From NCBI RefSeq assembly GCF_000971155.1, contig NZ_BBLX01000014.1, positions 1-64,000 on the forward strand: a stretch of DNA of 64,000 bases. The letters run 5' to 3'. The position numbers and the translations under genes are program-made. The first letter of the stretch is position 1; the number at the start of each line of letters is the position of its first letter. The stretch is from Demequina maris (GTDB lineage: Bacteria > Actinomycetota > Actinomycetes > Actinomycetales > Demequinaceae). Positions 14,980-23,615 of the stretch are shown here, in pieces. Under the pieces are notes generated by a model that made no database searches, was not told the origin of the DNA, and saw nothing but the letters and a program-made list of their open reading frames with translations.

Positions 14980-17583
14980 CTACGCGTCCTCGAGCAGGCC
15001 CTCCCGGAGCGCCGCCGCGACCGCACGCCCGCGCGTGGGCTCGCCGAGCTTGCGCAGCACCGCGGAGACGTGGTGCTCGACGGTGCGCGGCGAGACCACG
15101 AGGGTCGCGGCGATCTCCGGGTTCGACAGCCCGCGCGCCAGCAGCGTCAGCACGTCGAGCTCGCGCGCGGTGAGCTGGCCCGGGTTGGCGCGTGCCGAGG
15201 CGCGCGGGCGGCGTGGCGCCGGGAGCCCGCGCTCGCGCCGTGTGCGCAGCACGGCCGCCGCGGCGGCCGTCGCGCCGAGCCCGTCGAGGCCGCGGATCCG
15301 GGAATCGGCGTGCGATGCGTCCGGGTCGAGCATCGCGGCATACGCGGTCCACACCGGGCTCCCGATCTCCTCCCACGCCGCGGCCGCCGCCTCCCAGCCG
15401 CCGGCGAGCATGCGCGCGAACGGATCTGCGGCCTCGAGCCCCTCGGACGGCGCGATGCCGGCGAGGCTCCGCCACCACGCGAGCTCCCCGATCGCCCACG
15501 GGTCGCGGTGCTCGACCGCGAGTCCCCACGCGGCCTCGGTCAGACCGGGGATCTCGCCGGCGCGGTCGTGGATCCAGGCGTCCTCCGCGGCCGCGCACGC
15601 CGCGGGGCCGATGCGCTGCAGCTCTCCCGTGCCCGAGGCCAGCGAGGTCGCGAGCGAGACGTGGTCCGCCGCATCGTCTCCCCGTCGCGCGGCGACCCGT
15701 CCGGCGGCCGATGCCGCCGGGATCGCGGACACGGGGGAGATGCCCGGGTAGTCGAGCAGCGTGGTCGCGAGGGCGAGCGCCTCGTCGAAGCGGCCCACCT
15801 CGCCGAGCACGACGCAGTGCCAGGCCTGCATGTACCGCGTCCACGAGTCGAGGTCGTGGTCCTCGCAGTAGGCGATGCCGGCCTCGAGGCTGCGCAGCCC
15901 GGGCGCGTAGCGGCGCTGGTCGACCGCCACCGAGCCCAGGTTCGTGTACGCGCGGGCGACGTGCTCCTCGAGGCCGCCCGCGAGGGCGAGGTCGAGGCTC
16001 TGCTCGAGCCGCGCGGTGCCCTGCGTGACGCGTCCCGCGAGGACCGCCGCCACGCCCATGTTGTTGAGCGCGTGCGCCTGGATCTCGACCTCGCCGAGGC
16101 GGACGGCGAGCTCCAGCGCCCGCGCGCCCCATGCCTCGGCCTCCGCGCTGTCCCAGGCGAGCATCCTGAGCTGCGCGAGGTTGCTGAAGGCCATCGCCAG
16201 CGCCGGGCTCGGCCCGAGCGGCTCGAGGGTCGCGATCGCGCGCGTCGCGTAGCGCTCGGCGTCGGAGCCGCGCCCGAGGAACCACGACAGGCGCGACAGC
16301 CACCTCTCGTCCTCGCCCACGGCGGCCCGGTCGTCGTGCAGCTCGTGCAGCTCGAGCGCGTGCTGGCGCGCCGTGATCGCCTCCGGCAGCTGGTCGGTGA
16401 GGTAGCACTCGTACGACAGGGCGACGAAGACGCCGGCGCGCTCGGGCCCGGCGACGCCGTGCCGCAGCGCGGCGCGGAACTGGCTCGCGGCCTCACGATG
16501 CGCGCCGAGCCGGGCGGCCTGGCGCGCCGCGGCGGTCGCGTGCAGCGCCGCCGTCGCGGACTCGCCGCACCCCGCGGCGTGGTGCGCGATGCGGCGGTGG
16601 TCCTCGGGGGTGCGCTCGCTCACCTCGTGCAGGGCGCGGCGGTGAAGCTGACGCGCGCGGAGCGCCGACAGCCCCGCCTCCACGGCCTGGCGGGCGAGCA
16701 CGTGCCGGAAGCCGATCCCCTCGGGCCGTTCCACGAGCACCCCGTCGTCGAGGCACAGGTCCACCGCGTCGAGGTCGCGGCCCGCGACGGCAGCGATGAG
16801 CGCGGCGTCGGCCGCGGTGCCGAGGGTCGCGGCGGCGGCGGCCGCATCCCTGGCGGCGGGCGGCAGCCGGGAGAAGCGCGCGAGGACGGCGTCGCTCACG
16901 CTCGCGGGGAGCGACGCCGGGCGGCCGGGGTCGGTGGGAGACGTCGTCGCCTCGGCGGCGAGCAGCTCGCTGACGAAGAACGCGTTCCCGCCGGTCCGGG
17001 CATGGAGCGTCGCGGGATCGACCGCCGCCCCCGCCGCGGCGACGAGCTCGCCGACGCCGTCCACCGTGAGCGGCGGGACCGCCACCCGGTCGATGCGCGG
17101 CGCGGTCGCCAGGTCCCCGAGCACCGCGGTGAGAGGGTGGCGCGCGGTGACCTCGTCGTCCCGGTACGTGCCCACGATCAGCACGGGGACGCCGTCGAGC
17201 CGCCGGGCGAGGAAGCGCAGCGCGTCGAGCGTCGCCTCGTCCGCCCAGTGCAGGTCCTCGAGGATGACGAGGCTCGGCTCGGCCTGCAGGGCCGCGCGGA
17301 GGGCGCGGAAGAGCGCGATGCGGTCGCCCGGCTCGGCGAGCATGCCGCGGATCTCGGGCACCGCGTCGTGGAACGCGGCGAGCGCGTCCGCGGTGGTGAC
17401 GTTGTCGACGCTGCCGGCGCGGATCCTGCATCGTCCGGCCGCCCCCTCAGCCAGCGCCCGCACGAGCGAGGTCTTGCCCACCCCGGCCTCCCCGCCGATG
17501 AACACCAGCCCGCCGTCTCCGGCGAGCGCAGCGTCCATCGAGGCGGAGAGGCCTCGCAGCAGGTCGTCGCGCTCGACAAGCAT
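14980..17583 (-). CDS. Large LuxR-family (LAL) ATP-binding transcriptional regulator
   Basis: An 867-residue regulator. The N-terminal AAA/NACHT-type ATPase has a Walker A motif, GGEAGVGKTSLV, near residues 30-41, and ILEDLHWADEATLDALRFL as Walker B. The middle is a long helical repeat region like tetratricopeptide repeats. The last 65 residues form a LuxR helix-turn-helix (LTARELDVLTLLARGLSNPEIA). Members respond to carbohydrates or other inducers, but this one's signal is unknown. The ATG at 17583 was chosen; an in-frame TTG lies four codons upstream. It follows the DUF4242 gene by 15 bases on the same strand and is probably co-transcribed. Confidence 0.9.
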   Translation of the reverse strand: MLVERDDLLRGLSASMDAALAGDGGLVFIGGEAGVGKTSLVRALAEGAAGRCRIRAGSVDNVTTADALAAFHDAVPEIRGMLAEPGDRIALFRALRAALQAEPSLVILEDLHWADEATLDALRFLARRLDGVPVLIVGTYRDDEVTARHPLTAVLGDLATAPRIDRVAVPPLTVDGVGELVAAAGAAVDPATLHARTGGNAFFVSELLAAEATTSPTDPGRPASLPASVSDAVLARFSRLPPAARDAAAAAATLGTAADAALIAAVAGRDLDAVDLCLDDGVLVERPEGIGFRHVLARQAVEAGLSALRARQLHRRALHEVSERTPEDHRRIAHHAAGCGESATAALHATAAARQAARLGAHREAASQFRAALRHGVAGPERAGVFVALSYECYLTDQLPEAITARQHALELHELHDDRAAVGEDERWLSRLSWFLGRGSDAERYATRAIATLEPLGPSPALAMAFSNLAQLRMLAWDSAEAEAWGARALELAVRLGEVEIQAHALNNMGVAAVLAGRVTQGTARLEQSLDLALAGGLEEHVARAYTNLGSVAVDQRRYAPGLRSLEAGIAYCEDHDLDSWTRYMQAWHCVVLGEVGRFDEALALATTLLDYPGISPVSAIPAASAAGRVAARRGDDAADHVSLATSLASGTGELQRIGPAACAAAEDAWIHDRAGEIPGLTEAAWGLAVEHRDPWAIGELAWWRSLAGIAPSEGLEAADPFARMLAGGWEAAAAAWEEIGSPVWTAYAAMLDPDASHADSRIRGLDGLGATAAAAAVLRTRRERGLPAPRRPRASARANPGQLTARELDVLTLLARGLSNPEIAATLVVSPRTVEHHVSAVLRKLGEPTRGRAVAAALREGLLEDA

Positions 17584-17598
17584 GCTGCTATTCAAGCG

Positions 17599-17850
17599 CT
17601 AGAGGCCCTCGGCGACCAGGTGCACCTCGTCGGCGACCAGGCCGTGGGCCTCGCGGTGCACCGTGTTGGCGGCCTCGGCGTCGGGGGCGTCGACGAGGCA
17701 GAAGATCGTGCCGTTGCCCTCGTCGACCCAGTAGCGGAGGTAGTGGACCCCGTGGTCCTCCTGGATCGCGAGGTCGGCGGCGTGCGCCTTCGCGACCTCT
17801 CCGAGGGTGACCGGGCCGTCGAGCGAGTGGACATCCATGTAGAGCGCCAT
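17599..17850 (-). CDS. DUF4242 (SCO4226-like) small protein
   Basis: An 83-residue protein of the DUF4242 family. A Streptomyces member, SCO4226, is known as a nickel-binding protein. The family core is seen in VHYLRYWVDEGNGTIFCLVDAPDAEAANTVHREAHGLVADEVHLV (key residues Tyr, Trp, Glu, Cys, Asp and His), forming a ferredoxin-like fold that can dimerise. The start is decided by GGAAGG about 8 bases before ATG; a longer frame has no such site. It is the first gene of a probable two-gene unit with the LAL regulator, so it could supply the signal that the regulator senses (inference). Confidence 0.85.
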   Translation of the reverse strand: MALYMDVHSLDGPVTLGEVAKAHAADLAIQEDHGVHYLRYWVDEGNGTIFCLVDAPDAEAANTVHREAHGLVADEVHLVAEGL

Positions 17851-18294
17851 CGTGGTGCCTTCCGTGTCGTGCACGTCCGGGTGATCGTGCACTTCGATCC
17901 CATCGCGTCCGGCACCTAGGTGAATCCGTGAGGTCACCTATCTTTCGCGCCGCCGGCGGGGACGATGCGCGGGCCCGGGACGGCGCGAGCGCGCCCGCGC
18001 ATCGTGCGGTCCCCGACCCACGCCCATTTTGACGTGCGCTTTCATTTGTAACGAATCCGTGACCTCGACGCGGGCCGCGGGGGCCTATGCAGCTGTCAAT
18101 GAAAACGTTCTCTCGCGGCGGTGCAGCGCGATAAATCGTCCGGTTTACCTGCATAAATGCCGGGAGAGCCGCGTTTGCGGGTCGCGGAGAGGCCTCGCGA
18201 CGCCACCGTGAAGCGGATCTCGCGAAGGGCTTGCGCATCAAAATGAAAGCGCTACTATTTCGAACGTCGCACACGACGAAGGAGACCTGTGACG
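17851..18294 (+). promoter_or_regulatory. Regulatory region of the alpha-galactoside operon
   Basis: This 444-base gap has no credible gene and is less GC-rich than its surroundings from about 18025. It contains three LacI-type operator-like elements sharing ATGAAARCG: inverted at 18036-18045 (GCGCTTTCAT), direct at 18100-18108 within the near-palindrome GAAAACGTTCTC (18101-18112), and direct at 18243-18252. A promoter TTGCGC (18231-18236), 16 bases, TACTAT (18253-18258) leads to the GH36 gene. A GGACGATGCG word sits at 17960-17969. Confidence 0.6.
18231..18258 (+). promoter_or_regulatory. Sigma-70-type promoter with embedded LacI-type operator
   Basis: TTGCGC (-35) and TACTAT (-10) are separated by 16 bases. 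The operator-like ATGAAAGCGC (18243-18252) fills the spacer, so a bound repressor would block RNA polymerase. The predicted transcript start is about 18265, giving a short leader with AAGGAG at 18279-18284. The likely repressor is the LacI protein at the end of the operon (inference). Confidence 0.55.
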
Positions 18295-20427
18295 ATGACT
18301 GAACGACTGCGATGGGGCAGCGATGACCTCACCCTCACCCTCGAGTGGGACGAGTCCTCCGCGCCCCGGATCGCCGAGGTCGCCGCGGATGGCGTCGTGG
18401 TGACGATGCCCGCGGGTCTGCCCCTGGCCGACCCGATCACCGTGGGCGCCGGTCACGTCCCCGCGAGCGGTCGTCTGGTCCACGGGCAGCTCGGTCGCGA
18501 TGCCCGCGTCGTCTCCGCCACGGAGTCGGAGCACGACGGCCGCCGCGAGCTCCGCATCGTCTCGCGGCACGAGGAGGCGGGGCTCGAGCTCGCCACGACC
18601 TTCGAGGCGTGGGGCGCCGCGGCCGTGCGCGTGACGACGACCGTGACGAACCGGGGCGAGCGCACGCATCGGCTGCGCTCGCTCCCCACGTTCTCGCTCT
18701 ATGCGGGAGCGACCGGCGACGTCGACGCGTCCGAGGAGCCGTGGCGGCTCCACCACGCACGCAGCGAGTGGCTCGCCGAGGGCCGCTGGACCTCGGACCC
18801 GGTTCCCGGCGACCGCTTCCCGGGCATCGCCGAGGAGCTCACCGGGCACAACCCGCGCGCGGACGAGGCCGTCGCCTCGAGCGGCACGTGGTCCACGGGC
18901 CGCGCGCTCCCGATGGGCCTGCTCGTGTCCGAGGTCACCGGCGCCACCTGGGCGTGGCAGGTCGAGCACCAGGGCGAGTGGCGCTGGGAGGTCAACCGGG
19001 ACACGGCGGGTCCGTACCTCGCGACGAGCGGGCCGACGGACGCGGACCACGGCTGGCTCGCGGTCCTCGAGCCGGGGGAGTCGTTCACCACCGTGCCGGC
19101 GACCTTCGTGCTCGGGCGCGACGTGGACGCCGCGGTCGCCCAGCTGACCGCGTACCGGCGCGCGACCCGTCGCGCGCACGTCGACAACGCGCGGCCCTCG
19201 ATCGTCTTCAACGACTACATGAACACCCTCAACGGCGACCCGACCACCGAGAAGCTCGAGCCGCTCATCGACGCCGCCGCCGCGGCGGGCGCCGAGACGT
19301 TCTGCATCGACGCCGGCTGGTACGACGACGGCGGCGACTGGTGGGACAGCGTCGGCGAGTGGACGCCCTCGACCACCCGCTTCCCCGGCGGCCTGGACCG
19401 CGTGATCGAGCGCATCAAGGGTCACGGCATGGTCGCGGGCCTCTGGCTCGAGCCCGAGGTGGTCGGCGTGCGCAGCCCGATCGCGGACGCGCTCCCGGCG
19501 GAGGCCTTCCTCCAGCGGGCGGGCGAGCGCATCGTCGAGCACGACCGCTACCACCTCGACCTGCGCCACCCGGCGGCGCGCGCCCACCTCGACGCCACCG
19601 TGGACCGCCTGGTCGACGAGTTCGGCGTCGGCTTCTTCAAGCTCGACTACAACGTCAACCCCGGCACGGGCAGCGACCGCGATGCCGTCAGCGCTGCCGC
19701 CGCGTTGCTCGACCACAACCGCGCCCACCTCGCGTGGCTCGACGGCGTGCTCGACCGGCACCCCGAGCTCGTGCTCGAGAGCTGCTCGTCCGGCGCGATG
19801 CGCGCCGACCACGCGATGCTGTCGCGGACGCAGCTGCAGTCGACCTCGGACCAGCAGGACTTCCTGCTGTACCCGCCCATCGCCGCGGCGGCGCCCCTCG
19901 CGATGCTTCCCGAGCAGGCCGCGAGCTGGGCGTACCCCCAGGCGCACATGACCTTGGAGGAGGCGGCGTTCTGCCTCGTGACGGGGCTCGCGGGACGGTT
20001 CTACCTGTCCGGCTACCTCAACGAGATGGACGAGGCGCACACCGCGCTGGTCGACGAGGCCGTGGCAGCGGCGCGCACGCTGCGCCCGCACCTCGTCGGT
20101 TCGACGCCCTTCTGGCCCGTGGGCCTGCCCGGCTGGGACGACCCCTGGGTGGTCCTCGGCCTCAGGACCGCGGATTCGGCCGTGCTGGTCGCGTGGAACC
20201 GCGACCCGGCCGTCCCCGAGATTTCGATCCCCGGCATCGCCGGGCCGATCGAGCACATCTTCCCGCAGAGCCTCGACGCGTGGGGCGTCGAGACCGATGC
20301 GGGGAGGGAGCCCACCGTGCTGCGCAATCCCACCGGGAGCGTCAGCGCGCGCGTGCTCCGATACGACGCTTCGTCCCCGACGTCAGGCGTCACTCAACTC
20401 AGCACTGACGTCGGCGTGCGACGCTGA
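18295..20427 (+). CDS. GH36 alpha-galactosidase (first copy)
   Basis: A 710-residue cytoplasmic glycosidase that removes terminal alpha-galactosyl units, for example from raffinose or melibiose. The N-terminal beta-sandwich precedes a TIM barrel. The nucleophile is Asp451 in FKLDYN and the acid/base is Asp519 in STSDQQD, with the substrate-site ESCSSGAMR between them. The start was set at ATG (AAGGAG ends 10 bases upstream); a GTG two codons earlier is possible but has only 4 bases of spacing. It is the first gene of the operon with binding protein, two permeases and LacI. Its motifs differ from the second GH36 gene in this window, so the two are distant paralogues. Confidence 0.92.
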   Translation: MTERLRWGSDDLTLTLEWDESSAPRIAEVAADGVVVTMPAGLPLADPITVGAGHVPASGRLVHGQLGRDARVVSATESEHDGRRELRIVSRHEEAGLELATTFEAWGAAAVRVTTTVTNRGERTHRLRSLPTFSLYAGATGDVDASEEPWRLHHARSEWLAEGRWTSDPVPGDRFPGIAEELTGHNPRADEAVASSGTWSTGRALPMGLLVSEVTGATWAWQVEHQGEWRWEVNRDTAGPYLATSGPTDADHGWLAVLEPGESFTTVPATFVLGRDVDAAVAQLTAYRRATRRAHVDNARPSIVFNDYMNTLNGDPTTEKLEPLIDAAAAAGAETFCIDAGWYDDGGDWWDSVGEWTPSTTRFPGGLDRVIERIKGHGMVAGLWLEPEVVGVRSPIADALPAEAFLQRAGERIVEHDRYHLDLRHPAARAHLDATVDRLVDEFGVGFFKLDYNVNPGTGSDRDAVSAAAALLDHNRAHLAWLDGVLDRHPELVLESCSSGAMRADHAMLSRTQLQSTSDQQDFLLYPPIAAAAPLAMLPEQAASWAYPQAHMTLEEAAFCLVTGLAGRFYLSGYLNEMDEAHTALVDEAVAAARTLRPHLVGSTPFWPVGLPGWDDPWVVLGLRTADSAVLVAWNRDPAVPEISIPGIAGPIEHIFPQSLDAWGVETDAGREPTVLRNPTGSVSARVLRYDASSPTSGVTQLSTDVGVRR

Positions 20428-20450
20428 CCACAACCAAGGAGAGCATTTCA

Positions 20451-21788
20451 ATGAGGAAATCAATCGCCGGACTCGCGGCGGCCGCCGCGTTCGCCGTTGT
20501 GGCAGCAGGCTGCAGCGACCCGACCACCGCCGAGGCGCCCGACTCGTCGTCGTCCGCCGGCGGCGAGATGGCCGCCGAGCAGTGGCCCGCGCAGGACACG
20601 AGCCGTGAGGGCGTCACCCTCACGATCTGGGCGGCGCAGAACTCCACTCAGACCGCGGAGTCCGTCGCCACCGAGTTCGAGGAGCTCACGGGTGCCACCG
20701 TCGACATCGAGACGATCCCGGACCCGTACGAGCAGAGCATCCAGACCAAGGTCGCGACGGGTGACATGCCCGACCTCGCCTTCTGGCAGCCCACCGCCTC
20801 GATGCTGACGGCCCTCAACGCCAAGACCAACCTGCAGCCGCTCGACGGCGCCCCGTGGGTCGACAGCTACACGGGCAGCCTCGCCGACATGACCGGCCTT
20901 CTCGACGGCACCCGCTACGCGGCGCTCGTCACGACCCCCGCGGTCGAGGGCGTCTACTACAACAAGGACCTGTTCGAGCAGGCCGGCATCACCGAGACCC
21001 CGTCCAACTGGGACGAGATGATCGAGGACGCCGACACGCTCAAGGCGGCCGGCATCACCCCGTTCTACGAGATGGCTGCCGACCGCTGGGCCACCCAGTG
21101 GTGGGTCCAGGTGCAGCTCGCCGACGCCGCGGCCGACGGCCTGTGGGACCGCGTCAACGCGAACGAGGAGACGTTCACCGACCCGACCATCCTCGGGGCG
21201 ATCGAGAACTACAAGTCGCTCATCGACGACGGGTACTTCAACGACGACATCAAGACCGCGACGTTCATCGACCAGGGCAACGCCCTGCTCGACGACGAGG
21301 CGGCGATGGTGATGCAGGTGAACTCGTACTTCGGTCAGCTGCAGTCGCTCAGCGACAGCGCCACCCTCGACGAGAAGGTCGGCTTCTTCCCGATCTCGCC
21401 GAGCGGCAACGTCGGCACGTTCATCCCGGACCAGAGCAACGCGGTCGTCGCGTTCGCGACGGGCGACGACGAGCGTGAGGCGACGGCGCGTCAGTTCCTG
21501 AGCTACTGGCTCGGCGACGGCTACCAGTCGTTCGTCGACACCGTCGAGACCGTGTCGCTGCAGGACGGCGTCGAGTCGCCCGCGGGCGTGCCGATGGCGC
21601 TCCAGGAGGTCGCGGCCTCGCTCGACAACTCCGTCGGCTCGATGCAGGCGCTCGCGATCGCGAACCCCGACCTGTACATCTACCTCGCGGACATGATCCA
21701 GGGCACCAAGACGCCCCAGGAGGTCGCCGAGGCCACCCAGCAGCAGTTCGCGGAGTTCGCAGCCGCGCAGGGCGCTGCCGGATTCTGA
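20451..21788 (+). CDS. Sugar ABC transporter substrate-binding lipoprotein
   Basis: A 445-residue extracellular binding protein of the oligosaccharide type (SBP_bac_1). The signal peptide ends in a lipobox, VVAAGC, with lipid-modified Cys21. A Ser/Ala-rich linker follows, and mature features include LTIWAAQNSTQTAESVATEF near the start and GVYYNKDLFEQAGI in the hinge region. It sits between alpha-galactosidase and the permeases, so an alpha-galactoside ligand is likely (context). A strong GC hairpin just after its stop probably sets its level above that of the permeases. Confidence 0.92.
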   Translation: MRKSIAGLAAAAAFAVVAAGCSDPTTAEAPDSSSSAGGEMAAEQWPAQDTSREGVTLTIWAAQNSTQTAESVATEFEELTGATVDIETIPDPYEQSIQTKVATGDMPDLAFWQPTASMLTALNAKTNLQPLDGAPWVDSYTGSLADMTGLLDGTRYAALVTTPAVEGVYYNKDLFEQAGITETPSNWDEMIEDADTLKAAGITPFYEMAADRWATQWWVQVQLADAAADGLWDRVNANEETFTDPTILGAIENYKSLIDDGYFNDDIKTATFIDQGNALLDDEAAMVMQVNSYFGQLQSLSDSATLDEKVGFFPISPSGNVGTFIPDQSNAVVAFATGDDEREATARQFLSYWLGDGYQSFVDTVETVSLQDGVESPAGVPMALQEVAASLDNSVGSMQALAIANPDLYIYLADMIQGTKTPQEVAEATQQQFAEFAAAQGAAGF

Positions 21789-21795
21789 TAGCAAC

Positions 21796-21825
21796 GGTGG
21801 GGGGCCGGCGAGCCGGCCCCCCACC
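21796..21825 (+). terminator. Intercistronic hairpin after the binding-protein gene
   Basis: Perfect 13-bp stem, arms 21796-21808 and 21813-21825, with a CGAG loop, 8 bases after the binding-protein stop and before the permease ribosome site. There is no T-tract. It probably acts as a partial terminator or 3'-end stabiliser, as known for binding-protein genes in sugar operons. Confidence 0.7.
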
Positions 21826-21839
21826 CTCCAGGAGAGACG

Positions 21840-22772
21840 ATGACCACCACCCTCCTCCCCGCGAGGCGCAAGGACCAGCCGCGAGACGCGCGCCTTGCCG
21901 ACCGCCGCAGCCGTCAGGACCACCCGTCCTGGTTCCTGTGGCCGGCGCTCGCGATGCTCGTGATCTTCTTCTTCACGCCGACGATCTACAACTTCGTCTA
22001 CGCGTTCACGGACTGGTCCAGCTTCAAGTCCGAGATCGGCTTCGTGGGCTTCGACAACTTCGTCAAGCTGCTCCAGAACGGCAGCCTGCTGTCGGACCTC
22101 CGCGTGACCCTCATCTACGCGATCCTGGTGGCGATCTTCCAGAACCTCTTCGGCCTCGGGCTCGCGCTGGTCCTCGAGCGCGACACCCGCATCAACCGGT
22201 TCGCGCGCGCGGCGTTCTTCGTGCCGGTGATCATGTCCGCGCTCGCGGTCGGCTACGTCTTCCAGGCGATCCTCAAGCCCGACGGCGTGCTCAACAACTT
22301 CCTCACGACGCTCACGGGCGGCGAGGTCTCGATCCCGTGGCTCGGCAGCACCACCTGGACCATCGTCGTCGTGGCGATCATCCACGCGTGGAAGTGGATG
22401 GGCCTGTCGATGCTCATCTACCTCGCGGGCCTCAAGACCATCAACGAGGAGGTCATCGAGGCGGCCCAGCTCGACGGCGCCGGCTACTGGCGCATCTTCA
22501 AGGCGGTGCGCTGGCCGCTGCTCGCACCCGCGGTCACCTTCAACTTCGCCACCGCGCTGCTCGGCTCGATGAACGGCTTCGACATCGTGCAGGCGACCAC
22601 CGCCGGCGGCCCCGGCGGCTCCACCGAGCTGCTCAACATCTTCATCTTCCGGACGTTCGGCCAGGGCCTCTTCGCCCAGGCGACCGCGATGAGCCTCGTG
22701 CTCTTCCTCGTCGTCGCGCTGCTGGCGTTCCCCGTCATCATCTACCTCCGCCGAAGGGAGCGTGTGCTGTGA
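21840..22772 (+). CDS. Sugar ABC transporter permease (MalF type)
   Basis: A 310-residue inner-membrane subunit with six predicted helices after a basic N-terminus. The ATPase-coupling EAA loop reads EEVIEAAQLDGAGYWRIFKAV, followed by PLLAPAVTFNF. It pairs with the next permease to form the channel for the alpha-galactoside importer. The ribosome site GGAGAG is at 21830-21835. It ends in a GTGA overlap with the next start. No ATPase gene is in the operon. Confidence 0.92.
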   Translation: MTTTLLPARRKDQPRDARLADRRSRQDHPSWFLWPALAMLVIFFFTPTIYNFVYAFTDWSSFKSEIGFVGFDNFVKLLQNGSLLSDLRVTLIYAILVAIFQNLFGLGLALVLERDTRINRFARAAFFVPVIMSALAVGYVFQAILKPDGVLNNFLTTLTGGEVSIPWLGSTTWTIVVVAIIHAWKWMGLSMLIYLAGLKTINEEVIEAAQLDGAGYWRIFKAVRWPLLAPAVTFNFATALLGSMNGFDIVQATTAGGPGGSTELLNIFIFRTFGQGLFAQATAMSLVLFLVVALLAFPVIIYLRRRERVL

Positions 22773-23611
22773 CCACCGCCAGCCCGACCCTCAAGCGTGC
22801 CCGGCGGCTGATGCAGCCGACGGCCGCGATCCTTCTCACGGTGCTGCTCCTGGGCGTGCCGTTCATGATCATCATCTTCACGGCGGGCAAGGACCAGGGA
22901 GCCGCGCTGAACCCGGACCTCTCGCCGCCGGCGACGTGGCAGCTGTGGTCGAACCTCGCGACCGTGCTCGACGAGGGCAACATGGTGCAGGCGCTCTTCG
23001 GCTCGCTTCTCGTGATGGTGCCGTCGGTGCTGCTCGTGCTCGTGCTCGGGTCGCTCGCCTCGTGGATCCTCGCGCGCCGCTCGAGCCGGTCGATGGCCGT
23101 CCTCTACGCGCTGGCGATCAGCGGCATCGTCCTGCCGCCCGCCGTGGTCACCATCGTGCTGCTGCTGCGGCAGCTCGGGCTCGCCGGGACGGCGATCGGC
23201 ATGATCTCGGTCTATACCGGCATGTACCTGTCGACCGTGATCTTCTTCGTCACCGGCTTCATCCGCACGATCCCGATGGAGCTCGAGGAGGCCGCGCGGA
23301 TGGACGGCGCGGGCCCATTCCGCGTCTTCTGGAAGGTGATCGTGCCCCTCCTGACGCCTACCTTGGCGACGGCCAGCATCCTGATCTGCCTCTATATTTG
23401 GAACGACGTGTTCTATGCGCTCTTCGTCATCGGAGGCCGCATCGACACCCTGCCGCTGAATCTCTTCGACGTGGCCAGCGCGGGCCTGTATCTGCAGAGG
23501 TGGCACATGATCTTCTCGTACATCATCCTCATGAGCCTGCCCCTGCTCACGGTCTTCGTGTTCCTGCAGCGCAAGATCATCTCCGGCATCACCAGCGGTG
23601 CGGTGAAGTAG
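22769..23611 (+). CDS. Sugar ABC transporter permease (MalG type)
   Basis: A 280-residue inner-membrane subunit, second half of the channel. Six helices are predicted. The EAA loop reads MELEEAARMDGAGPFRVFWKV, followed by PLLTPTLATASI. The GTG start overlaps the previous TGA (GTGA), and AGGGAG at 22755-22760 supports it. The operon lacks an ATP-binding subunit, so it probably uses a shared MsiK/MalK-type ATPase coded elsewhere, as known in actinobacteria. Confidence 0.92.
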   Translation: MTTASPTLKRARRLMQPTAAILLTVLLLGVPFMIIIFTAGKDQGAALNPDLSPPATWQLWSNLATVLDEGNMVQALFGSLLVMVPSVLLVLVLGSLASWILARRSSRSMAVLYALAISGIVLPPAVVTIVLLLRQLGLAGTAIGMISVYTGMYLSTVIFFVTGFIRTIPMELEEAARMDGAGPFRVFWKVIVPLLTPTLATASILICLYIWNDVFYALFVIGGRIDTLPLNLFDVASAGLYLQRWHMIFSYIILMSLPLLTVFVFLQRKIISGITSGAVK

Positions 23612-23615
23612 CGCG

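Noticed and set aside
14020-17919. A 1299-residue plus-strand open frame
   Set aside because: It is antisense to the transglutaminase-like and LAL regulator genes, with no domain and no ribosome site.
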